This document shows positions 22,430 through 33,217 of a DNA stretch of 64,000 bases, piece after piece. Below the pieces are notes generated by a model, which did not search any database, was not told the DNA's origin, and saw only the letters and a list, made by a program, of their open reading frames with translations. The first letter of the stretch is position 1. Each line of letters begins with the position of its first letter. The DNA comes from Mermis nigrescens. Its lineage: Eukaryota; Nematoda; Enoplea; Mermithida; Mermithidae. The DNA is taken from positions 35,433,051 through 35,497,050 of the forward strand of contig JAVLUZ010000154.1 of NCBI GenBank assembly GCA_036768485.1. Direction: 5' to 3'. Made by a program: the position numbers and the translations under genes.

Positions 22430-22683
22430 CATTTATCCGAAAGCTTTGTCAGTAAATGTTTTCGGTGGCTACAGTCATCCCTTCTTTCTTATGTACTGTA
22501 GGTCGCTAGATCTCACTATAGCTAAGAAGCACGGGAGAGTTTTTCAATAGCATTTTTGCGGCATAATCTAGGGTGTGTGTAAAGCCCGGAAAGGGAAACG
22601 GAAATGATGGGTAAAATCCGGAAACGGCAACGATCCAAACCGCCAGAACCGGGGTTCCCAAGTAGGGCACATCAACGTGAACA

Positions 22684-22961
22684 CCGTAGATGGGCAGCAA
22701 CGAAATTCTGAGGAGGGGTGAAAAATTTCTGGGGGCGGGGTGAAAAAATTTTCAAAGGTCATAAAATCGTCTTAACAGTGATCGTATGGCGAAAAAAACA
22801 CCATTTTTCGAAGTTTCTCATCGAGCACTATCAAATGGCATCAAAAACTCGCTAAAAAAGCAAAAACAATTTCAAAAATTGAATTCTGGGGGTAGGTATT
22901 TTGATTTCTAGGGTGGGATATTCCAACTTCTGGGGGTGCATATCCCCACGCCCATGTGTGG
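22684..22961 (+). mobile_element. MITE, main family
   Basis: CCGTAGATGGGC ... GCCCATGTGTGG, with flanks TGAACA and TCAACA (6 bp, one mismatch). Confidence 0.85.
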
Positions 22962-23039
22962 TCAACACCCCCAACCCCTTTTCTGGCAAAATTTGTCTCA
23001 CTAAAGGGGGTTTAGGGGCTCGGAAAGGGGGCCCTTGAT

Positions 23040-23480
23040 TCATATGTGTACATAGCTGACCCCGGTTCCGTCGGGGGTTTCTGCGCCCTGGGCGTAGTCC
23101 AAAGCATAGGCGTAGCCAGGTGTCACGCCCGGTTTGGTCAACATATAATAATCATTAATATGTTCACTTGGGTTACTCCGCGTATTGTACGTCTGTCGAG
23201 CCCCGTAATAATATTCATTTAGTAATATACTCCGCGTGTCTCTGTGCACGTCAGTCGAGTTCAATCAATAGTCCTTAGGTCAATATACTTGGACCACCTA
23301 ACGGGCTGACCATATGTTCGTTTATAGTCACCAGCTCGGACTGAGCTGTCTTATGCGAGCCGTGCAGCTGTATATATTGTCGCGCGCACACGCATTAATA
23401 AAACTGGTGCCAGTGGGCGAACCCAATAGCCTTTATCAGAGCTGACTCCTCACTTAGCAGTTTTTACCTGCTGAGCTCGG
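23040..23480. other. GC-richer unique island, possible LTR or gene remnant
   Basis: Unlike its surroundings this block is not a MITE and is higher in GC. On the plus strand it has a TATA-like GTATATATTG (about 23370), then ATTAATAAAACTGGTGCCAG (about 23390), a promoter-plus-polyA arrangement reminiscent of an LTR followed by a TGG primer-binding site. Two partly repeated segments (ACTCCGCGT...GT.AGTCGAG) lie at about 23175-23260. On the minus strand a 74-codon frame ends ETPDGTGVSYVHI. No family is recognised; the LTR reading is only a guess. Confidence 0.3.
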
Positions 23481-24303
23481 ACCGGTCCCCTTCAGATGTT
23501 ATGTCCCTTCAATATATGCGTTGAATTCCTGTTGTTCTAACGTGCGCATCAGATGTTAATAGATTACTGTAGTAGCCTATGGTGTTTTTACGTGACACAG
23601 GTGAGGGACGTTGGGGGCACGTGCCCCCCCCGAAATTTTTCAGAAATATTGTTGATTTTTCTGTTGCAATAATTTGTGCCCAGAAAACTGAATTGAAAAA
23701 GGCAAAAACGTCAAAATTTTCCGGCGCTTCGCGCCGAGTTATTATTATTTATTGTTAAATAGATGCAATGAATTTAAAAGCTTGAATCTGCTAAAATAAT
23801 CCAGCACTTCACATCACTTTAGTAATTTAATGCGCAATCGTTGAATAATTATTGTGTACCAGTTTGTCTATTCTTTGCTTTGTTGTCTTTCTTTACAAGG
23901 TGACATAATCCTATTTCAAATGGAAGGAATGGCCAAATTTTCTTATGTTTTTGCGCATTTCCTATTTCCTGAACTGCATCTTGTTGATCAGAAGGCCACA
24001 AATAGACCTGAAAACGGTAGGAACAAAATTTTCATTGATACATTTTTCTTTATCTTATTCGCAGCGACACGTTGCTGCGCTATTTAAATTAGCAGAGGTC
24101 GAAAAACGCATTTCAGCTCAGAAGTTTTGTGCAATGTAGGAGTTCATCATTTTTAAGTGTTTTTGGGCTTGATTCAGAACCGAGATTTGGCCGATTTTGT
24201 GAAAATTTTAACGTTACTATTTAATATTAAAATGTTTTTTTACAAAATTTTCCGGGACTCTGCCCAGAAACCCGCTGGGAACGCTTGAGCGCGCCACACT
24301 AAA

Positions 24304-24586
24304 CCACACCTGGGCGTGGGGGGTTTAGGGGGTATGGAACCCCCCCCCTCCGAGAAACCAAAAACCTAAATGCCTTCCCCCAGAAATCAAAATACCCTCC
24401 CCCACAATTCAATTTTTGAAATTTTTTTTTCGTTTTTTCGCAATTTTTTGATGCTAATAGATAGTGCTCGATGAGAAACGTCGAAAAATGGGGTTTTTTC
24501 GTCATACCACCACTTTTAAGGTCATTTTTGACCTTTGAAAAATCTTGCATACCCCTACCCAGAATTATCTGGCTTCCCACGTATGC
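24304..24586 (-). mobile_element. MITE, main family, minus orientation
   Basis: CCACACCTGGGCGTGGGGGG ... CTTCCCACGTATGC. The flanks ACTAAA and ACCAGA agree at 4 of 6 positions, so the insertion is probably older. Confidence 0.8.
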
Positions 24587-24679
24587 ACCAGACCCCCGCA
24601 GCTGTAAAATGTCGTTGTACATGTGCAACGAGATTTTAGGGAGAACGAGCCAGGTAAAAGGGTTAGGAATTTCTAAAAA

Positions 24680-25190
24680 TTTCCGACGCTTCGAGCCGGC
24701 ATTAATTTGTCTGTTTCGTATGATTTAAGCGCGGTATAAATTGAGTTTTAAGTGCAAAAACGTCAAAATTTTTCGGCGCATAGCGCCGCCAGTTACTATT
24801 CTTTCTGTTTTCGTTTTAAAAGCCCGAATCACTCAAAATATCTTCAGACAAAGTTACTAATTCGCATTTTTCTTGTAAGAAGCTTGAAGTGGCAAAATTG
24901 TTCAGTACAAATGTGATAATTTTCTGCTCTGTCAGACTATTAGTTTTCGCAGAGCTACAAAATGTTAAGGGCGGTAAAAAATGACAAAATTTCTTGGCGC
25001 TTTGCCCCACTTATGATTTCCGAAGTGTTTGTTAATAGAAAGGCCGTAAATTCTACATGAAAATGGTAGAAATTCCAAAAATTTTCGGCACTTCGCGTCG
25101 CTTTACACTTTTTGTATTTTTGATCGTCAGAAGCATATAAATTATCTAGGCTACACTACTAAAGGTCGAAAAACTCAGTTTTACTACACA
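24680..25190. repeat. Cluster of diverged hairpin-bearing repeats
   Basis: Four spaced versions of the TTCGGCGC-loop-GCGCC word (near 24690, 24773, 25000 and 25088), each following AAATTTTTCGG or a similar stretch, as in the array at 46300-46640. Another is at 23715. The units are old and not alignable end to end by eye. Confidence 0.5.
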
Positions 25191-26225
25191 TACATAACGT
25201 TAGTGACATGCAATGCAAAAGTAGTCTTAAAAAATTTTGTTCATGCCCCCCCCCGAACCGAAATCCTGGCTACGCCTCTGGTCCAAAGTGCCGGAAACGG
25301 GGTTGGGGTGTTGACCCTGATGTGGCGTACATACTTGGGGAACCCCGGTTCCGGTGCTTTAGTCGTTTCCCTTTCAGCTTTCGGCTTTTACCCATCGTTT
25401 CCCCCATAATTTATTCTTGTCTTCCAACAGATCAATCAACTTATAGATAAAAATCGCCGATTCAGCTTATCCTAAGTTGACACTTTAAACACGATAGACT
25501 AAGATGTTAAGAACCGCCGTGAACTACCACACTCGGAGAAACGTTTCTTTCACCGGGGAAAATTTTGATGGGAGAAACGTTTCTCCCACCGGGGGACACA
25601 CTAGTAGGATTTACGGGTTGGCCCGATTCGGTCTCGATCGCAAGTCACAGAATTTAATGAAATTTGGCCCGTGGGTACGCCATAGCACAACGTTCAAAAG
25701 AGTATTGTTAACCAATCCAAAAATGTTCTAGGGCTTTTATAATAAGCATCAAAGTTACGAGTTTTGAATATTTAGGGAAAATTAATTGCATCCGAATTTT
25801 TTTGAATAACTTAGTCAATCTTTATTCGTTTTGCATGAAATTTTTTTCAATTTGTAGAAAAATGAACGTTATATTCTAATTATTTCGTCGTGGCATCATT
25901 TTTGCGGATAAAACTGGAAAAAACTGTGGAAAGTTTTAGTTAGTCAGTTTGAATTTCCCGCCAAAGTACCTATGTACTTTCTGCATTATTCTCTACAGAG
26001 AAAAAGGAAAGTTTGCACGCTAGTTGGTGCATACCTATGTATTTGTAGGTTCTCGGGCGAATTTCAGCTTCACGCCGAAATGTAACGTAGATGTATAAGT
26101 GATGAAGCTAAATGCTCTACGGGTGGGCTGCACCAAAATTCTTGGGGGGTGTGCAAGACTGTTCAAAGGGGTCAAAAAATGAACTGAAAAATGGTGGTAT
26201 GCACACCTGGGCGTGGGGGTATGCA

Positions 26226-26453
26226 CCACGCCTGGACGTGGGGGGTTCGCACCCCCCAGAAACCAAAATACCCCCCCAGAATTTAATTTTTGAAAATTTT
26301 TTCGTTTTTTTCGCAATTTTTCGATGCCAATGGATAGTGCTTGATGAGAAACGTCGAAAAATGGTGTTTTTATCACCATACCAACATTTTTAAGACCATT
26401 TTTTGACCTTCAAAAATCTTGCACCCCAGAATTTTCTTGCTGCCCACGTATGG
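26226..26453 (-). mobile_element. Third-level MITE of the nest (minus copy)
   Basis: CCACGCCTGGACGTGGGG ... TGCTGCCCACGTATGG, with TATGCA on both sides (26220-26225 and 26454-26459). Confidence 0.9.
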
Positions 26454-26459
26454 TATGCA

Positions 26460-26727
26460 CCATACGTGGGCTGCATCAAAATTCGGGTGAGTGCAAAATT
26501 TTTCAAAGGTAAAAAAATGGCCTTTAAAGTGGTGGTATGGCGAAAAAACACCTTTTTTCAACGTTTCTCATCGAGCACTATCCATTTGCATCAAAAAATT
26601 GCAAAATAAACAAAACAAAATTCAGCAATTGAATTCTGGGGGGATATTTTGATTTCTGAGGGGGTATTTTGGTTTGTCGGGTTGAGGTGCATACCTCCCC
26701 AAACCTTCCCCCAACGCCCAGGTATGG
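26460..26727 (+). mobile_element. Third-level MITE of the nest (plus copy)
   Basis: CCATACGTGGGCTGC ... GCCCAGGTATGG, flanked by TATGCA (26454-26459) and TATACA (26728-26733). It and the preceding copy therefore used the same target hexamer in turn. Confidence 0.9.
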
Positions 26728-27689
26728 TATACACCCCCGAATTCAATTTTTTGAAATTTTTCTGTTTTTTCGCAATTTTTGATTGAAAAATGGTGTTTTT
26801 TCGCCATACGACGACCATTTTTAAAGCCATTTTTTGACCTTCGAAAAATCTTGCACCCCCTCAGAATTTTGATTCTGCACACCTATGGTGGTATGGCGCA
26901 AAAACCAATTTTCAACGTTTCTTATCGAGCACTAACGATTGGCATTAAAATTGTCCATGTGTGGGGCCCTGAGTGTGCACGTACAGCGTGTGTTGCCGAG
27001 ACATGTGATACCTACCTGAATATGTGTTGTTAGGGAGAAGCTAAAATAGAAACAAGAAGTAGGCAGGCAGGTACATAGGTCCCGTTATGTTTTTTTCATG
27101 ACAGTTTTTCATTATCCGCTTGTTATTTTGTTTCCTGAGCTAGCAGGTTAACTTTTTTGTTTATAACGCGATTCCATTTTTGTTGTGTTAGGCTGATACG
27201 TTACGAAAGTTTATTACAAAAACAACAGGTGCACCTATTTTCTCGGGTTAAAGATGTATATGCGTACATAGAAAATTTGTGTATAGATAAGATCACAAAG
27301 ATATAACAAGTACGAAACACAAATGCGATGCTGGCTCGTAACAAATGGTAATCAGCGAATGATGGAGGATCGGTGATAATTGGATCTGTTGTTGGAAATG
27401 GTTCCTGACTTTCTCAAAGTGGCGTAACGGTTCGACTGATAGATCGGTGCATCGTCTACTGATAAGGCTGTAATAATTTTAAGATACATATTTACTAACT
27501 TAATTGTAATCGAGATAATTCGTCCCATTTTAAAGTACAAACGGCTAAATTTCTAAAAATTTCCACGAATTGTCCCAGATCGAAAAGCAATCATTTCTGA
27601 AAAATCTCTCGCAGAATAGGGCGAACCCCCAGATTAAATTTTAAACACTTATTCCGCGATCTTGCCCATACCCTTTTGCTGCCTATTTG

Positions 27690-28080
27690 TGGTACGCCTG
27701 GACCCCAGAATCCATTTTTTCTAAATATACGTTTTAAATGATTTTTTACGCAAATGGATATAAAATTAGAACTCGTTAATTAACCTTGAAAAATAGTATT
27801 TTTTGCTCTCACGTAAATACCATCAAGTTCCCGGCATTTGTTTTGCCTGCATAAATTGTGAACCTCTCTAAATAGAAAAGTCTGTAAATCTAAAAGACCA
27901 TAATAGCAAAACGAAAAATCTCCACCAAATAGAATCTGGTGGACCCCGGAATTTAATTTAAATTTTTTTCGTGTTTTTTTTAGCGATATTTGAATATTAA
28001 CAGATTTCGTTGCGATATTTGAGAAATGCCGAAAAAATTTAATTTTCGCTCCTACCATCAAGTTTTGGCAGTCGTTTTAA
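27690..28080 (-). repeat. Highly diverged MITE-like repeat
   Basis: CCCCAGAATCCATTTTTTCTAAAT, then GGACCCCGGAATTTAATTTAAA, TTTTTTTTAGCGAT and GAGAAATGCCGAAAA recall the arms of the main MITE family in minus orientation. The ends and duplication cannot be placed. Confidence 0.4.
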
Positions 28081-28422
28081 TCATTGCGCGAATATTTCAA
28101 CCTCCCAAAGTAAAAAAATTAAAACCTAAAAAAATACGCAAGCATAATTCAAAACCTCCCAGGATCCTCCCATCCCTCGAACAGTGAATTTTCTGTTCTA
28201 AAAATTCTCAAATTCAAAATTTTTCATATATAGAACGATCAATTATAATTTTTTTGACGATTTTAGAGTAGTAAATTTTCGTGAACTAATTTTGTAAAAG
28301 TTGTATACCTATATAATATGTAACAAATACGCGTATTTTCCGGATGAAACCGATTGGAATAATTAAAAAATAACAAAATAATTAAGTTATAATAATTAAT
28401 AATAGCTAATGAAATAGATGAA

Positions 28423-28640
28423 TTAATTAAATAATTGATTAATCAAACCTATCGAAAGAATCGTACTTAGTGGGTCGATAATTTTTAGAGGTAGATTGGG
28501 CAGCGGAATGAGATCCGGTTTGCCTTGTTGCCTGCGGCGATGATTTTTCGGTTGACGGGTCACAGCGTAAAGGGCAAAAATGACCAATGAAAATATGAGA
28601 GCTGCTGCGGCAGATAACCCGAAGAACGTGCAACTTTTGG
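28423..28640 (-). CDS. EVA1C: EVA1-like terminal exon, transmembrane helix and tail
   Basis: Opening with CC after ACAAAG matches the phase of the exon ending at 29776. The hydrophobic run FFGLSAAAALIFSLVIFALY is a single transmembrane helix. It is followed by the basic stop-transfer TRQPKNHRRRQQGK and a tail of about 30 residues to TAA at 28423. The tail shows no match to vertebrate EVA1C that I can recall. Confidence 0.7.
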
Positions 28641-30105
28641 CTTTGTTTCTTAAAACATTGGGATTTGAATGAATCAAAATTGAAATTGTTCAATTGGGAT
28701 CGAAATCGGAAATATAATTAAAATTAAATTAAATTGGAATTAGAATTAATTGGATTCAAAATTTTAATTTGAATTAAAATTTTTAAGTCGGAATTAAAAT
28801 AAAATTAGAATTAAAAATTTGAATTGGGATACAAATTAAAACTGAAAATGAAATGAATCAAAACGATCAAGATTTCAGACAAGTTTTCTGAATTAAAAAA
28901 AACGTTTTTAAAATTCGGAATCAAAAATCAATTCAAAATCGAATGAAAAAGATGCAAAAATCAAATCATAAATTAAATAAAAATCTAAAAAATTAAGAAA
29001 AAAATCGAGTGAGAATGCAGAAAATGGAAAAAACGAAATTTTGAGGCTTCTTCGGTCTCAAAAATTTTTTTGTTCTCAGCTCATTGGACTAATGGCTGGG
29101 CATATACAAAAATATGCAAAACATATTCATGCTTCTAATGATGATCTTTCTTTATCAAATGCATACAAGCGAAAATTTTCTAACATGTTTCAATTGATTT
29201 ACATTTAAATCAGGATTATGGTCCAAAAATTTTTGCATATAGTTGAACGTACGCACAAGCTTTAAATTTGGTGCAAAGCGCCATATTTTTTCTGAATTTT
29301 CGCTAAGAAAATTTGAAAAAGGTGCCGAAAATATATAAAAATTTCTTCCTTATAGAAGGTGTCATTTTAAACTTTTTGAACGTTTCTTTTTTGCTGCAGA
29401 TATATTTCTAAGCAAGTGTCATGAATAACCGTTGCCTGCAAAAGCTATTTCTGGAGCGAAAATATGAACCGAAGGACCTTCGCTAAGAAAATCATTAAAA
29501 AACAAAAAATTATATATATTTAAACCGATATACATATTACTAAATGCGGGAGTTATCGAAAATTTTGAGAATTAACAAACATCAAATTTTTGGCACTTTT
29601 TTATTTTCAAAAATTTTCCGACTCCTCTCCGACCCTAGAAGAATATGGTCGCTGTCCACGTGTGATTAGATTTTTTCTCGAAATGCTTACCAAATTTCCA
29701 GGGAGCACTAAGTTCCGTTTTTAAGTATTTATTATAATTATGTTCGATTTTGCGGAAAAAAGATTATAAACTCACTTAATAGGAATGAGTATATTTTTTC
29801 TACGTTGTCGAATAGAAGGACAAAATTGACCAATTTTCCGCCGTCCAGGCATGAATCGGAATTCTCGTGATCGATTTTTTTATCGGCGTGACATTTAATA
29901 TCAATCAGTAATTTATCAATGTCGTTGTTTTCAGCGGATTGTTGGGTCGATGTTAACACATTGTTCTTGTTAAATTTTTTTCTAAACTTCTTCGGCTGCG
30001 AATCTGTTCGTTATTAACGAATATTAAAAGTACGGGCTAATAAAGCTGAAAACTTTTAGTGAAAAATAACAAAATGATAAAATAAATAATAATAATTATT
30101 TTTAT

Positions 30106-30158
<53 letters not shown>

Positions 30159-33100
30159 TAATAGTACTGATAACAAAATAATAATAATAATAATAATAGT
30201 AAAAATAATTTAGAAAACCGTCATAACTTCGGCTATGTGATCATAGAATTTAGAGTTTCGTTGCGTTTATTATAAAAATGTTATTGTTTGAATAAGCTGT
30301 AGGCTTTCTATATCTTGCAGCGGCTGCTTTACACCTCATTCTAATATTGTTTAAACCCTAAAGTTTTGTCACGTACGAATCATACTTGTTTTACTTTTCT
30401 GTATATAAAACCTTAATTATGCGAAAGTTATCTAAAAGTATTTTCGTTTCTGTAATCTAAAAATTGTAAAATATTGCGCGCATGATCGAAACATTCAAAA
30501 GTACATTTTCTGTAATAGTTAGGCATGGCAAACGACAACGTATTATCTTTTTTCTGTGTAAACGTATAAATCGAATCTAAATGAATGTGTTATTTAGCGT
30601 ATTAGATGTAGCGTTTCGTTTGATTCAAAGAAAAAGAGCGGAAAGCTGGAATGTGCGCTGGGAACGAATAAAATCGAGTATAACACAAAAAATATAGCAA
30701 AAATATAAAATACATTTTCAAGTGCAAATTAACTCGCGACAGATTAGCCTAGAAATGTGACCCAGTTTCTCTCAAGGGTGTCACAAGCCAGAAATACTTA
30801 TACCTTTGTTACCTTAGTGTAAAGTGATACGGTAGGCGTAGTTGCATGCATTGCTACCATAGGTGGGCAGCACCAAAATTCTGGGGGGGTGAAAAAATTT
30901 CTGGGGGGGGGTGAAAAAATGTTTAAAGGTCAAAAAATTGTCTTAAAAGTGGTTGTATGGCAAAAAACACAATTTTTCGACGTTTCTCGTCGAGCACTAT
31001 CCAATGGCATCAAAAAATTGCTAAAAAAGCAAAAAATCTTTTCTACGGCGGGTATTTTGATCTCTGTGGGGGTATTTCAACTTCTGGGGGATGCATACCC
31101 CCAAACCCCCACGCCCATGTGCGATTGCGACCAGCTGTAAAGAGAGCAAGCGAGCCGTTAATCAAAAGCGCCGCTGTAGCATGAGGTTAAAACAATGAAG
31201 ATGAAAGCGCACGCCGCCGTAAGGTGTGAAAACACGTGCATTTTATGAGGTAAAAAGGGCATAAGTTCATAAGGTCGTATATGCACGCGTGTCAAGAAAT
31301 ACAAACATGTAATAACCGTAATTTATGTACTTAATATTGACGTGTACAGCACAGAAAAGGCGTGTAAAAGACCACGGCTGGTGCTGATTCCATTTCAAAC
31401 CAAAAATGCAAAATCTGGCAGAACAAGAAAGGAATTAAAGTACCTATTGTCGTGAATATTATAAAAAACGGCTTAGGTAAACGAAATCGCTTCAGTTCCT
31501 GATTTTGTGCTCGAATCTTATAGATCTTTCCGGCGTAGCGCTCCTAAGGCGTATTTACAGCGCTAACTTAGCTTAGCGTCAGCATCATCTATTCGTTTTC
31601 AATATTATTGTTCTGTATTTATCTGAATCATTTGTTTGATTGCCATCTCTACTTATTCTCAGCAAACTCGGACGATACTTTATTATTTGTAAGTAAAGTT
31701 TGAACAAGCTATCTATTCGTTTTGCTCATAGCAGGGATCACCCCATATCTCGGCCCTCAAGATAAGATAGACAACAGTCTGAGAAATAGGAGTACTGCGC
31801 ATCACTGAATCTAACATTTTCTACTTTGCATCACTTTTAATGAGTATTAAGTACCCACTCGTTTTAAACAATATCATCGCAATCAAAAATTATTAGCACG
31901 CTTTTAAGTCCCAAAGAGGAGGTGACTACCATAGGTGGGCAGTACCGAAATTCTAGGGGTGTGCAAGGTTTTTAAAGGTAAAAAAATGGTCTTAAAAATG
32001 GTGGTATGGCGAAAAAACACCATTTTTCTTTTCAACGTTTCTTGTCGAGCACTATCCATAGGCATCAAAAAATCGCGAAAAAAACAAAACAAATTTTCAA
32101 AAATTGAATTCTGGGGATTTCGGTTTCTTTTGGGGGGATATATACAGCCTTCTGAGAGGGGTGGTAGATATCGTTCGAAATAGAGCGCTATATATGTTAG
32201 AACCGAGCAAGCTTTCGGCCTTAAAACTAAGCAATCTGGCGCAGCGCATGAATAGCTGGCAGCTGGCCGGAATTTTTTCCACTATTCAAAGAAAAGCATC
32301 AATCTAATGCACTCGAAGATTACTATAGTTCCAAGAACTGAATTAGGGGTAAATTCTTTTTACGAATTTCTGGTCTCTTACTTTATCCGGACTCCCCCGG
32401 AATGGGGTCGCTGCCCATGAATAATTGCGACGTGTAACGTTAAGGTGAGCCTTCTTTTGGCAATGCTGCAAGTTTGCAGGGCTATAATACGACATGAAAC
32501 AAGATAAAATGTTACAGATATGTATAAAAATGTAAAAATTTAAATAAAACGAAATAAAAGGGGAAAACGCATTGTGATAAAGCATTTTGCAACACGGCTG
32601 GTATAACAAATGGATTTCCGGTTCCTTGCATTCACGGGTGCCCCGAGCGACGTACTCTTCCATTTTTTTGACTAAACTATTTCTTGCCATTAATTTTTCG
32701 ACTTTTTTCATTTTTTAGTCCTTTGGCAATGTTTGCCCCATGGTAAAGCTTACCGTCGTTGAGACGTGTTGCTTCGGTGGTCGATTCGGTGTTTTTGTAC
32801 CAATTTTTTCGTCCATCGATTGGCCGTTGTACACTATCATAGGTCGTTGCTGATTTGGCAAAGTCGAAGTAATCGACTCCTTGTTGTTAATCAAGGGCCA
32901 AATATTATGAAATATTGTTACTTCATTCGATCTTACCGCGGGACCGACGTCGAATATGCTTTCGTCCACTGAAGTAAACGCTTCCAATGTTTACCGTACG
33001 TGGGTTTGCGGTAGACCAGAGGTTTGGACCATACATTTATAGCATAAGTAATAATAATTTTTTAATAATACTATTTACACATTTATTTACTTATTTATTG

Positions 33101-33169
33101 ATTTTTTTATTTATTAATTAAAAAATTAATGATTTAATTAAATTGTTTATTTATTTATTATTTGTTCAT

Positions 33170-33217
<48 letters not shown>

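Larger units (their letters stand above)
26201..26888 (-). mobile_element. Second-level MITE of the nest
   Basis: Minus-strand copy in two pieces, 26201-26219 (GCACACCTGGGCGTGGGGG) and 26734-26888 (CCCCCGAATTC...CACCTATGG). It is split at its own TATGCA by two further copies. Its flanks are the perfect 6-bp duplication TGGTAT. Confidence 0.85.
26115..26964 (+). mobile_element. Host MITE of a four-element nest
   Basis: Outermost plus-strand element, present as 26115-26194 (CTCTACGGGTGGGC, CACCAAAATTCTTGG...) and 26895-26964 (GCGCAAAAACC...CCATGTGTGG). It is interrupted at its conserved TGGTAT by a minus-strand copy; TGGTAT is duplicated at 26195-26200 and 26889-26894. The second part lacks most of the right arm. 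Confidence 0.8.
20633..28422. other. Intergenic between the ARID1-like and EVA1-like 3' ends
   Basis: Convergent intergenic region of nearly 8 kb. Downstream of the ARID1 stop the sequence has many TTTACAC/GTGTAAA and TACTGTAG words (20640-21190). Then come MITEs (21445, 22684, 24304, and the nested group at 26115-26964), a 268-bp tandem duplication (21890-22430), a GC-rich island (23040-23480), hairpin-bearing repeats (23700-25190) and a palindrome pair (25537-25587). No exon is supported. Confidence 0.6.
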
